A stretch of DNA of 51,439 nt from CAZRRV01 sp964602735 (lineage in GTDB: Bacteria > Bacillota > Clostridia > Oscillospirales > Acutalibacteraceae): NCBI GenBank assembly GCA_964602735.1, contig CAZRRV010000006.1:1-51439 (forward strand), given 5' to 3'. The first letter of the stretch is position 1, and each line of letters starts with the position of its first letter. The notes beneath the pieces are model-generated. The model saw nothing but the letters and a program-made list of their open reading frames with translations, was not told the origin of the DNA and did not search any database. This document shows, one piece after another, positions 35,617 through 44,241 of this stretch. Both the position numbers and the translations under genes were made by a program.

Positions 35617-36495
35617 TTACATATAGGTAAACAGCAACGACAGCATCCGCGACACGGACGAAAACGCGACCGCCATCGTCAGTACCGAGCCGGCTATATT
35701 AAACAAAATCCCGGACAGCACCGCCGCTCCGACCGATGTTCCGCCCGCAATACGGATATCGCTCATATTGTAAATGCCGCTGTTTTTCAACTCGGCTATC
35801 TTTTTTTCGGCGTGGCGCCTGTACATATCGTTCGCGTAAACCGCCAGCAGTATCTCAAACAGGATCTTGCCGACCGATAAAACCAGCGCAACCACCGCCA
35901 GAACAAGAAAGCGCGACGCATACCGGTTAAACGCTTCCGTTATTATCGCTTCAATTTCATCGTCATCGTAATCGGCGTAACTGCCGCCGAACGGTGACTC
36001 GTAATCGACCGATATATGATTGCCGGTATTGCCGCCCGCAGGGAGAACCGACGAAAACACATCAAGCAGAGGATTTAGTATACCGATAACGCATATCAAA
36101 CTGCATATCGTAAACGCCGCGCATACACCGAGCGTTATCCAGCCCTGTTTTTTCATTTTACGGTAAAAGAACCATATAAACGGCATTCCCAAAATAATAC
36201 CGAACAGAAAAACGGGCCAGTTCCACGACGATTTTTTGCCGTGTTTCTTCATGTGGTTCAGCTTAACGGCGTATTCATAACTTCCGTCGCCGATAAAAGC
36301 CGCCAGCTCATCGAGTTCGGTTGGGGATCCGGCGGGCGGCGGAGTTTCCACTTCCGCCTGCTCATACCTTGAATCGGAATCATTACCGGAGCCGCCGTAT
36401 TGCGGACGTGCCAATTTCGCTCCGCAACGCGTACAGTACATAAACCCGTCGTCGTTTTCGGCACCGCATACGGGGCAGTATATTTTTGAATTCAT
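35617..36495 (-). CDS. zinc-ribbon DUF2628-type membrane protein
   Basis: A 292-residue protein with an N-terminal zinc ribbon made of two Cys pairs (CPVCGAE, CTRCGAK), a disordered acidic linker, the SSWNWPVFLFG motif near residue 92 typical of DUF2628-like proteins, and several membrane segments. I chose the second ATG because GGGAG is 7 bases upstream of it; the first ATG is too close. Function is unknown. The neighbouring gene encodes a related protein with the same layout. Confidence 0.82.
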   Translation of the reverse strand: MNSKIYCPVCGAENDDGFMYCTRCGAKLARPQYGGSGNDSDSRYEQAEVETPPPAGSPTELDELAAFIGDGSYEYAVKLNHMKKHGKKSSWNWPVFLFGIILGMPFIWFFYRKMKKQGWITLGVCAAFTICSLICVIGILNPLLDVFSSVLPAGGNTGNHISVDYESPFGGSYADYDDDEIEAIITEAFNRYASRFLVLAVVALVLSVGKILFEILLAVYANDMYRRHAEKKIAELKNSGIYNMSDIRIAGGTSVGAAVLSGILFNIAGSVLTMAVAFSSVSRMLSLLFTYM

Positions 36496-36550
36496 ATTCA
36501 TTCTCCCTTCTTATTTTATCCGTTTTTTCGCAAGGTAAACCCCGGACTGG

Positions 36551-37522
36551 CTAAAACAGCAGCGACAGCAACGCCGTCACCTGCGGCAGGCCGAGCGTTA
36601 TAAGGATAAGGAAAAACATATTGGGCATACCCTTTTTCCTGTATTTCTCCTCCCGTTCCTCGGGTTCGAGAGATCGGTACTTAAGCACGCTCGTTATAAC
36701 ATGCCGCTTGTAAATATAATCACCGAATATCCCCGCGAGGATATGAACCGCGAGCGAAAGCAGCATACCCGCAAAATAAAGCACCGTTGCAAAAGTTGAA
36801 ACGGCAAACCCTCCTCCGTCCGGCATAAGCGCGGAGAACAAATCGGCCTGCGTGTAATTTACCGGCAATGTCGACAATATCTGCTGCAGTTCATTATTAA
36901 ACGGCAGGGTGAAAACCGAAGCCGCCACAAAAAGCAACGCCGCCAGGATCGTCGGAACATACATTTTACGATAAAGGAAAAACCCGTGCGGGATCAGGAA
37001 CGCAAGCCAGTTCCACGATGTTTTCGCCCCCGACGCGAATTTGGGAATATAACGGGCGGTATTGGAAAAGATAAAATCCGCCGCCTCGGAAGCGGTAACA
37101 CCGTCACCTATATCGGTTTGCGGATGAACTCCGCCCAATCTGTCAACACGCGGCATAAAATCGGCGAACGGAGGCACCGCGTCTCCTCCGCCGACGTTGC
37201 CGTCTTCATCCCGCATCGCGCCGCAATAAGGGCAAAAAAGCATATTGCTTTTTATCATACGCCCGCAGGTGGGGCACTTAACCTCGCGATCCTCCCCCTC
37301 GCCGGAATTTTCGTCTTCAACAGGCGGATTGTCGTTTTGATGCAGTTTATCGTATTCCCTGTCGGTTCCGTGAGTGGATTCATACCCGCAGTGCCCAAGT
37401 GACATATAGCATGCCCTGTGATGGGGCGCTCCGCAGACGGGACACACCACTATATCATCGGTATTTTCAAACAGATAGCTGTTACATACCGGGCATTTGA
37501 TCCCCTCGTAACGGTTTGCCAT
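36551..37522 (-). CDS. RING-like/zinc-ribbon DUF2628-type membrane protein
   Basis: A 323-residue protein. Residues 9-50 form a prokaryotic RING-like cluster of Cys and His (CPVCNSY, CPVCGAPHHRACY, CGYESTH), residues 81-102 a zinc ribbon (CPTCGRM, CPYCGAM). Then comes TSWNWLAFLIP near residue 170 and four membrane segments. It resembles its downstream neighbour from the WNW motif onward. Such RING-like domains have been linked to protein-binding roles, but the function here is unknown. The ATG has GAGGAG 6 bases upstream. Confidence 0.82.
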   Translation of the reverse strand: MANRYEGIKCPVCNSYLFENTDDIVVCPVCGAPHHRACYMSLGHCGYESTHGTDREYDKLHQNDNPPVEDENSGEGEDREVKCPTCGRMIKSNMLFCPYCGAMRDEDGNVGGGDAVPPFADFMPRVDRLGGVHPQTDIGDGVTASEAADFIFSNTARYIPKFASGAKTSWNWLAFLIPHGFFLYRKMYVPTILAALLFVAASVFTLPFNNELQQILSTLPVNYTQADLFSALMPDGGGFAVSTFATVLYFAGMLLSLAVHILAGIFGDYIYKRHVITSVLKYRSLEPEEREEKYRKKGMPNMFFLILITLGLPQVTALLSLLF

Positions 37523-37552
37523 AATTTCTCCTCATCCCTTTCGCCGGGAACA

Positions 37553-38227
37553 CTATTCCCGTTGTTCTTTGCGTACCGTTCGGCTCGGTGACTTGAAAAT
37601 CGAATCGGGCGGCACACATCCCCGAACGCACGACAGCGGATAAACATTCGTGTTTTTACCTATTACGGTGCCGGGGTTAAGAACACTGCCGCATCCTATT
37701 TCGGCTCCGTCCCCCAGCATGGCGCCGCATTTTTTCAACCCTGTTTTTATATCTCCGCCCGGCGCGTGAACGCACACCGGCGTTTTGTCGGATTTTACAT
37801 TCGACGTTACCGCTCCCGCTCCCATGTGGGCGCGGTACCCCAGTACCGAATCGCCTACATAATTGTAATGCGGAACCTGTACTTTGTCGAACAAAACGGC
37901 GTTTTTCAATTCGGTGGAATTGCCTACCACCGCCCCCCTGCCTACAATCACTCCCCCGCGGATAAAGGCACAGTGGCGGATTTCGGCATTTTCGTCAATC
38001 ACGCAGGGCCCGGTTATCGACGCGCTCCCGGCTATAACCGCGGTATTCGCCGCCCAAACATTTTCTTTTATTTCGGTAAAACGATCCGTCGGCAAACCGA
38101 CTCCCAGTAAACAGATATACGCTTTCAGTTCCGGAAGTATTTCCCATGGGTACACATATTTTTCAAACAGTTTCGCCGCCGCCGTATAGCGCAAATCGAA
38201 AAGTTCGCGTATGGTATAATAACTCAA
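37553..38227 (-). CDS. left-handed beta-helix (hexapeptide repeat) protein, GlmU-like
   Basis: A 224-residue protein. After a short helical N-terminus it shows repeated hexapeptide turns (VIAGSASITGPCVIDENAEI, GVIVGRGAVVGNS, GSVLNPGTVIGKN) and a GYRAHMGAGAVTSNVK loop, as in the acyltransferase half of GlmU-type enzymes. No nucleotidyltransferase domain is present. I chose the TTG at 38227 because GGAGG is 8 bases upstream; an ATG at 38269 lies inside the previous gene and has no binding site. The acceptor is unknown; galU four genes later suggests sugar-nucleotide chemistry. Confidence 0.8.
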   Translation of the reverse strand: MSYYTIRELFDLRYTAAAKLFEKYVYPWEILPELKAYICLLGVGLPTDRFTEIKENVWAANTAVIAGSASITGPCVIDENAEIRHCAFIRGGVIVGRGAVVGNSTELKNAVLFDKVQVPHYNYVGDSVLGYRAHMGAGAVTSNVKSDKTPVCVHAPGGDIKTGLKKCGAMLGDGAEIGCGSVLNPGTVIGKNTNVYPLSCVRGCVPPDSIFKSPSRTVRKEQRE

Positions 38228-38261
38228 ATTTCCGTCCTCCGTTATGCTTTTAACGCCGGGC

Positions 38262-39065
38262 TTAAACATAAGACGCCGAAACGAACTGCGAAAGATCCAC
38301 CGTGTTGGCCTCCCCGGTGCCGGGGTTGAATTCCATACCGACCATTTCGTATTTCGCGCCGGCCGCGGGATTGTAACGCACAAATTCAACATCGGAATCC
38401 CGCGTCAGCGCGGCTATATCCGCCATATTTTCGGGGGTATCGGTTATTCCGGGTATCAGGGGTACCCGTATCACATGGGGGATGCCGCTTTCAAGCAACA
38501 GTTTATAATTGTGCAGTATCGGCGCGTTATCCCGCCCGGTATACTGTTTATGCCGCGCGGAATCCGCAAGCTTCATATCCATTAAAACGTAATCCGTGCA
38601 ACCGAGCATACGGCGAAACACTTCCCCGGTCGCATAACCGCTTGTTTGCACCGCTTTGTGTATCTTCAGCCGGCGGCACACATCTTCGATAAAGTCAATC
38701 TGCATCAGCGGTTCTCCGCCGGAAAAAGTAACCCCGCCGTCATCTAAAAATTCAGCGTAACCGTTCAACCTGTTTGCGAGATCCTCCGCCGTCCATTCGG
38801 TACCCGATACCGACAGCAGCCCGAGAGGGCAGGCATGTAAGCACCTCCCGAACGGGCGGCATTCGGAGTGATTGCATCCTTGCAGGCACCTGCCGCAGCC
38901 CGTACACCGGGATTTTTTCCACATAAGCTGGGGATTCGGGTCTAATCCCTCTGGATTATGGCACCAGCGGCAACGCAACGGGCAACCTTTCAAAAACACC
39001 GTTACCCGGCAACCGGGCCCGTCGTGAACCGTAAATTCGTTGATGCTGAAAACCGTGCCGGTCAT
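38262..39065 (-). CDS. glycyl radical enzyme activating protein (radical SAM)
   Basis: A 267-residue radical SAM enzyme. The [4Fe-4S] cluster motif is CPLRCRWC (CX3CX2C) near residue 28, followed by a small inserted ferredoxin-like region with extra cysteines (CTGCGRCLQGC), and the GGEP motif (TFSGGEPL). It would generate the glycyl radical on the enzyme encoded just upstream. Its ATG overlaps that gene's stop (ATGA), which fixes the pair as partners. Confidence 0.95.
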   Translation of the reverse strand: MTGTVFSINEFTVHDGPGCRVTVFLKGCPLRCRWCHNPEGLDPNPQLMWKKSRCTGCGRCLQGCNHSECRPFGRCLHACPLGLLSVSGTEWTAEDLANRLNGYAEFLDDGGVTFSGGEPLMQIDFIEDVCRRLKIHKAVQTSGYATGEVFRRMLGCTDYVLMDMKLADSARHKQYTGRDNAPILHNYKLLLESGIPHVIRVPLIPGITDTPENMADIAALTRDSDVEFVRYNPAAGAKYEMVGMEFNPGTGEANTVDLSQFVSASYV

Positions 39066-41044
39066 AGACGGTATTCGTTGCGTGCCATTACATGATCCTG
39101 ATATTCTTTATCGAGTTCCACAAAATACGCGCTCCAGCCCCAGATACGCACAACAAGTCTCGTATGATTTTCGGGGTGAATCTGCGCGTCTTTCATCTGC
39201 TCTAAACTTACGGCGTTAAGTTGCAGCTGATGCCCGCCCAGTTCAATAAATTTTTTTACGAGCTTTGCCACTTTGAGCACGGCATCGGGCGATGAAAACA
39301 TCGAACTGCTGAATTCCAAAGTAAGCGGTCCTCCGTTTATTGCCCTTTCAAAGTGCGGTTTGGTAAAAGATTTTACCACCGAATACACCCCGTCGTTTTG
39401 AGCGAAAAGGCTCGCCGAAAAATTGGTGCCGAATGCCTCCCCCTTTCGCCGCCCGTCCGGCGACGCTCCGATTTCGTTCGCGTGCCACAGATAATACATG
39501 GCGCTGCCGGTGCCGGCGCGGTATTTCCCTCCGCGGCAATTTACCCTGCCTTCGAGAGCGTCGGCAAACCAGTCAAGCAGTTGAGTCGCAATCGAATCTA
39601 CCCTGTCGTCGTTCTGGCCCATTTTCGGAGTTTCGTATCTGAGCAGGTGCAACAGCTCGCCGTGCTTTTCAAAATCGCTGTCCACCGCCTCGATATAATC
39701 CTCTTTTGATACGCTTCCGTCTTCATACACATATTTTTTTACGGCATACAAAGAATCTGCGGCGGTGGCAATACCCGTACCGTGTATTCCGAAGTTGTTG
39801 TACTTCGCTCCTTTCGATACATCCCGTCCGTAAAACAAATTCATAAACGGCGAAGGAACGAACCATACGTTTTTAATCCGGCCGCAGATTTCGTCCGTCT
39901 GCCGCTTTATTTTTTGCCTCACGGCGTCGAAAAACTCCTCGAATGTATCCGAACGCTCCAAATCCTCGTGAAACGCCTCGTCAACCGCGCGGGGAAACGA
40001 AAGCGCACCGATATTCGCAATGTCGGCGCCGCAACCCGGAATGATAAACTCCCAGCAGGCGGCGACGGTGTAATTTACGGCGTCGTTATGTTCGTAGCCC
40101 AAAGCCTCAAGAGCCGGAATTACCACATCATCATTGGAATACTGCGGGAAGCCCAGCCCCGCTTTGGTAAGCTCGGTTCCGAGCCGCAAAATTTCAAGGG
40201 GTGTATTCTTATCGACGCGAAGATTTATTTTCGGGTCGATAAAGCAGAGTTCACGGCTTGCCTCCAAGCACAGTTCCGAAAGTTCGTTAAATACATAATT
40301 GCCTTTTTCGTCGATGCCGCCCAGCATCATGCTCTGGCCGTTATCCCCCTGCTGTACGCCGAAATACAAATCGGAATCTTTGTTAAACGAGATAAAGAAA
40401 TCCTCAAGCAGATCAAGCGCCTGCTCTCTGGTGTAAACCCCGGCATCGCGATCCTTTTTATAGTATTCATACATATATCTGTCGAACCTGCCGACGGTAT
40501 TGTGATAGTTGCCCTCAAGCCACAGCCCGTAATGCAGAATGCGAAACGACTGCAAAGCCTCCCGAAAATTTCGAGCTCCGTAACGCGGTACCCGCTCAAG
40601 CACCGCGGCAAGTTCGGTATCTCCCTTACGCAAAGCCTCGGCGCGATAACGTTCGACCAGCAACAGCAACGCCAGAACACACCGTTTTGTGTGCGTATCC
40701 GCATTCGCCGCGACGCTCTCAAGCCCGGCCTTGATTACCGACGCGTAATCCGGCGAAAGATTGGAAAGGTAGCCCGCTTCGTGTATAAAATGATTTTTTC
40801 GGATTTCCTCTTTTTCCGCCTGAGTAAAAATTTCCGGGATATTGGTGACCGTACGCATGAAGCAGATTTTTTCATCGGGGAGAAGAACCGGCGTTTCCTC
40901 GGCGCAGAGCCGTTCGAACCGGCGCGTCATACGCTCTTCCGGCGACAGTTCCAGTCTCGAAAACTCCTCGGCCGGTTGCCAGTCGAGTTCGTGCCGGTAA
41001 GCGTGATGCTTTTTTTCAACGATATACGTAAACAGTTCTTTCAC
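39062..41044 (-). CDS. glycyl radical enzyme of unassigned substrate
   Basis: A 660-residue member of the pyruvate formate-lyase superfamily. The radical glycine is Gly636 in VVRIWGWSAYF near the C-terminus. The active-site cysteine is Cys330 with Glu332 in TVAACWEF; a C-x-E pair is the arrangement of the dehydratase and lyase types, whereas true PFL has two adjacent cysteines. A Trp lies between where Val or Ile is usual. It is shorter than most members (about 750-850). The GTG start has AAAGGGG upstream and a promoter at 41083-41112. Confidence 0.92.
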   Translation of the reverse strand: MKELFTYIVEKKHHAYRHELDWQPAEEFSRLELSPEERMTRRFERLCAEETPVLLPDEKICFMRTVTNIPEIFTQAEKEEIRKNHFIHEAGYLSNLSPDYASVIKAGLESVAANADTHTKRCVLALLLLVERYRAEALRKGDTELAAVLERVPRYGARNFREALQSFRILHYGLWLEGNYHNTVGRFDRYMYEYYKKDRDAGVYTREQALDLLEDFFISFNKDSDLYFGVQQGDNGQSMMLGGIDEKGNYVFNELSELCLEASRELCFIDPKINLRVDKNTPLEILRLGTELTKAGLGFPQYSNDDVVIPALEALGYEHNDAVNYTVAACWEFIIPGCGADIANIGALSFPRAVDEAFHEDLERSDTFEEFFDAVRQKIKRQTDEICGRIKNVWFVPSPFMNLFYGRDVSKGAKYNNFGIHGTGIATAADSLYAVKKYVYEDGSVSKEDYIEAVDSDFEKHGELLHLLRYETPKMGQNDDRVDSIATQLLDWFADALEGRVNCRGGKYRAGTGSAMYYLWHANEIGASPDGRRKGEAFGTNFSASLFAQNDGVYSVVKSFTKPHFERAINGGPLTLEFSSSMFSSPDAVLKVAKLVKKFIELGGHQLQLNAVSLEQMKDAQIHPENHTRLVVRIWGWSAYFVELDKEYQDHVMARNEYRL

Positions 41045-41082
41045 CGCGAAACCCCTTTCGCAAATCGCCTTTTTCGGATTTA

Positions 41083-41112
41083 ATTATACTACATACCGCA
41101 CGGAAAAAGCAA
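41083..41112 (-). promoter_or_regulatory. promoter of the glycyl radical enzyme unit
   Basis: On the reverse strand TTGCTT and TATAAT are separated by 18 bases, 39 bases ahead of the GTG start. It could serve the six closely spaced genes down to galU, as no better promoter was seen between them. Confidence 0.65.
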
Positions 41113-41186
41113 GCTTTTGACTAAAAAAAGCCTTAAATTCCCGCCGGCGGATCGATCGATCGTTTGACCGGGGTTTGCCGGTTCTC

Positions 41187-41258
41187 CGCGCACCCGCGGC
41201 ACGGCAACGCCGTGCGCGAGCTGCGCTCGCCGCCGCGCAAGCGGCGCACGGGTGCGCG
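41187..41258. repeat. cloverleaf-like multi-hairpin element, copy B
   Basis: A 10-bp outer stem (CGCGCACCCG 41187-41196 with CGGGTGCGCG 41249-41258) encloses three hairpins in a row: 41199-41215 (7 bp, AAC loop), 41216-41230 (6 bp, TGC loop) and 41231-41246 (6 bp, GCAA loop on the top strand). Only four bases at the junction are unpaired. It lies after the stop of the M16C peptidase gene and before the promoter of the next leftward gene, the same setting as copy A at 13301-13369. The first hairpin shares CACGG..CCGTGCGCG with copy A. Confidence 0.7.
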
Positions 41259-41299
41259 ACGCCGCAGATCGCGTTGCACCTTAACGGGAACCCCCGCCT

Positions 41300-44158
41300 C
41301 TACAGTTCAAAAACAGTCAGACCCGGGCAATCATTTAACGCGTCGCCCGCCACAACGCACACCGTGCCCCCGTCCGCCATTTTTTCAAGCAACGGCAGAT
41401 ATTCAAGCAAAGTCTGCTTTGTGGCGGAAAGCATTTCACCGCGTATTTTCGCGAGCATACCGTCATCGATTCCCCTGAAACGATAGCGGTCGGCAACAGA
41501 GCCGTACTGCCACGGGGTCATAAGCGGCTCGGCACCCGATACGGCGGAGATTATATACGGTTCCAGGCTTTCGCCGCCGCGAACGAATGATTTTACGAAC
41601 CGCGATGTTTTTCCGTACACATCAAGGCTTGCGGCGGGAGACGGATCGCGATAGGAATAACACAGGAAACCTTCGTCGGGAACTACAGTAAATCCCGAAC
41701 CGTACGCGCCGCCCAACACGCGTATTTTTGTCCACAGATAAGAATAAGTAACAAGATTCGCCAGCACCTGCACTCCGCCGGCCGATGTGATTTTTCCGCC
41801 CGGATCCTTAACGCCTTTTACGGCAAATGAAACCGCCGCGGGGACCCTGATCCCGGTTTTTTCGGGATAGGGCGATACAAAAACAGATGTACCGGCAGCC
41901 GCCCGCCCGCGCGGGAGAGCGTTCACGGCCGTGTCAAGCGCGACGGGCTTGTCGGCGGTGACGCCGATAATAACATTTCCACGGCACAAAAAGTTCTTTT
42001 CAAGCCTTTTTTTCAATTCGGTCAGGCGGTTGAAATATTCGTCGAAATGCCCCGCAAACTCACGGACGGCGCGAACATACGCAAAGCCGGATACGGCGTC
42101 TCTCGCGGCGCCGGCGGCGGAAAACGAGGCGCGCACCACCGATACGGCAAGCGCGTTGCCCGACGCCACGGCATCGCGACGGTTCTTTTCATCGATTTGC
42201 AAAACTATCTGCCGCGTTTTTTCGCGATCGCTTATGTCGGTATTAAGCATTATCTCAGCGGCGAGGCTTTCGGCACGAATCAAATTTTCCGAAAGCGCGG
42301 CGGCGCTTACGGTAAAAAACGGGGTGCAGCTTTCGGTCTCATGCAGCGGAGCATTAACGGTTATATCGAATGTAAGCTCGCCCAGATATGTTTTTATTTC
42401 GCGCTGCAAATCGGCTAGATCCCGTCCGTGAACGGGCAATTCCGTATAAAGCTCGGTAAGAACCGACAGCATACTTAATTCTTCGAGCGAAAACCCGGTC
42501 AGCGGCGCGTAAACGGTAAAATAAATTATTCCGTTGCAGTCGGCGGGATGATAAAGGATCCTGCATCCTCCGCATTCGCTTTCTTCGGTTATATAGCGGG
42601 GCGGAGTTTTCGAAACATCGTCGATCGTCAGGCGCGGAAGTTTTAACAGATCCTCCTCGCTGTCGGGCGTTTCCTGCCAGCGGCGCAAACCGGCGGTTTC
42701 GGCGGTGAGAGTCGCTTTTTCCGCGTCGCTCAACCCGCCGTATATCTCCGCGGCGTACCGCTTTTCTTTTTGCTTTTCGCGCTCCGCCAACCCCTTTTCG
42801 GGAAGCAGTCGAAGCACCGCGGTGTTTTGCCAATCGAACATTTCGGCGAGCAGCTGTTCATACCCGCCGGTTTCGATTTTACTCCTCAGCGCGGCAAATA
42901 TCGGAGAGCGATCCAAGAACAGCATGGGATCCCCGCCGTAAAGCCAGGAATCGTACACCGCGCTCATACGGTACAGCCCCTGCGGTTCCGGCAACTGCCT
43001 TACGGTAAATTCCAGCCGGTTTATTGAAGCGGTAAGATCGGCGACGGGAATACCGTTTTCCGTCAAGTTCCGCACGGTTTTTTGTATCGTTTCGCGGATT
43101 TTTCCGGTATCCGCATCGCCCGCGTTGCGCAATACGGTTGCCAAATACGGCTGATATATACCGTCGGAAACGAAAAGCTCGATGTCATCGGCCAGGCCTT
43201 CACTCAAGATTGCTTTTTTCAACGGCGCATCGTTTGAAAATGTAAGCAGATCGCATAAAACCGATGCCGCCGCCATTCGCTCGCAGTCGCTGTATTTGCC
43301 CAGAATTTTACCGAACGCGACGCACGCTTTTCCGTCCTCCGCGCCCGGATCGAAATACGCCGTCGCCTCGCCCGGGCACGGTTCCTGCGCGGGAATTTCC
43401 GGCAAATCGGTCTTTTTACCGTAATCTTTCAGGTATCCGTCGATAAGGGTGAGTGTTTTTTCAAGCGGCAAATCACCGTCGAGGTAAAAAAGGGCGTTTG
43501 AGGGGTGATAAAATTTACGGTAACTCTCGCAAAACCGTTCATAGGTAAGTTTGATTATCGAATCCGGTTCGCCGCCGGAGTTGTACCGATAGCAGGTATC
43601 GGGAAAAAGCAGTTTATCGAGCCGGCTTTCGATTAACGAATCAACCTCGCTCATCGCGCCTTTCATTTCGTTTAAGACCACGCCGTTAAAAGAAGGTTCC
43701 TCCCCGGTTTCAAACCGCCTGCCCTCCTGCAGAAAAATATTTTTATCGTCTAACAGCCGGGGGCACCAAACCGCGTCGAGATACACCGAAACAAGGTTCA
43801 AAAAATCCTTTTCGTTGCGGCTCGAAACGGGATAAACCGTTTTGTCGGGGTAAGTCATCGCGTTTAAGAAGGTGTTCATCGAACTTTTCAACAATTCCAC
43901 AAACGGTTCTTTCACGGGATATTTTTTCGAGCCGTTCAAAACAGAATGCTCTAAAATGTGAAAAACTCCGCTGTCGTCGTCCGGCACCGTTTTGAAAGCC
44001 ACCGAAAAGAGTTTGTTTTCGGCTTGATTATCGACCCAGCAGAGCGACGCACCCGATTTCTCATGAGTAAATTCCCACAGCGTGCCTTTTATCTCGGCGT
44101 TTTCGCGCCTGCGCCGCAACGTAAAACCGCAAACCGTATCGCCGACCCGCATATTCAT
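41300..44158 (-). CDS. M16C-type zinc metallopeptidase (presequence protease-like)
   Basis: A 952-residue peptidase made of two clam-shell halves. The inverted zinc motif HILEH is at residues 67-71 in VFHILEHSVLNGS, with the downstream glutamate in VVLNEMKGAMSE. The FLNAMTYPDKTVYPV segment and total length are typical of the PreP/Cym1 group that degrades peptides. There is no signal peptide, so it is cytoplasmic. The start is ambiguous among a GTG at 44170 and ATGs at 44158 and 44152; I took 44158 because the protein family begins there. Confidence 0.93.
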   Translation of the reverse strand: MNMRVGDTVCGFTLRRRRENAEIKGTLWEFTHEKSGASLCWVDNQAENKLFSVAFKTVPDDDSGVFHILEHSVLNGSKKYPVKEPFVELLKSSMNTFLNAMTYPDKTVYPVSSRNEKDFLNLVSVYLDAVWCPRLLDDKNIFLQEGRRFETGEEPSFNGVVLNEMKGAMSEVDSLIESRLDKLLFPDTCYRYNSGGEPDSIIKLTYERFCESYRKFYHPSNALFYLDGDLPLEKTLTLIDGYLKDYGKKTDLPEIPAQEPCPGEATAYFDPGAEDGKACVAFGKILGKYSDCERMAAASVLCDLLTFSNDAPLKKAILSEGLADDIELFVSDGIYQPYLATVLRNAGDADTGKIRETIQKTVRNLTENGIPVADLTASINRLEFTVRQLPEPQGLYRMSAVYDSWLYGGDPMLFLDRSPIFAALRSKIETGGYEQLLAEMFDWQNTAVLRLLPEKGLAEREKQKEKRYAAEIYGGLSDAEKATLTAETAGLRRWQETPDSEEDLLKLPRLTIDDVSKTPPRYITEESECGGCRILYHPADCNGIIYFTVYAPLTGFSLEELSMLSVLTELYTELPVHGRDLADLQREIKTYLGELTFDITVNAPLHETESCTPFFTVSAAALSENLIRAESLAAEIMLNTDISDREKTRQIVLQIDEKNRRDAVASGNALAVSVVRASFSAAGAARDAVSGFAYVRAVREFAGHFDEYFNRLTELKKRLEKNFLCRGNVIIGVTADKPVALDTAVNALPRGRAAAGTSVFVSPYPEKTGIRVPAAVSFAVKGVKDPGGKITSAGGVQVLANLVTYSYLWTKIRVLGGAYGSGFTVVPDEGFLCYSYRDPSPAASLDVYGKTSRFVKSFVRGGESLEPYIISAVSGAEPLMTPWQYGSVADRYRFRGIDDGMLAKIRGEMLSATKQTLLEYLPLLEKMADGGTVCVVAGDALNDCPGLTVFEL

Positions 44159-44241
44159 AATCCGCCACACCTTTCTCTTTCCGGACGATGCCCCGCCATT
44201 CCCGTTTCCCGCCGCCGGCGGAATTTCATCCCCGCAATCGC

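Noticed and set aside
39782..41083. 433-codon rightward open frame
   Set aside because: It lies wholly antisense to the glycyl radical enzyme gene, has no binding site and has no recognisable motif; it results from codon bias on the other strand.
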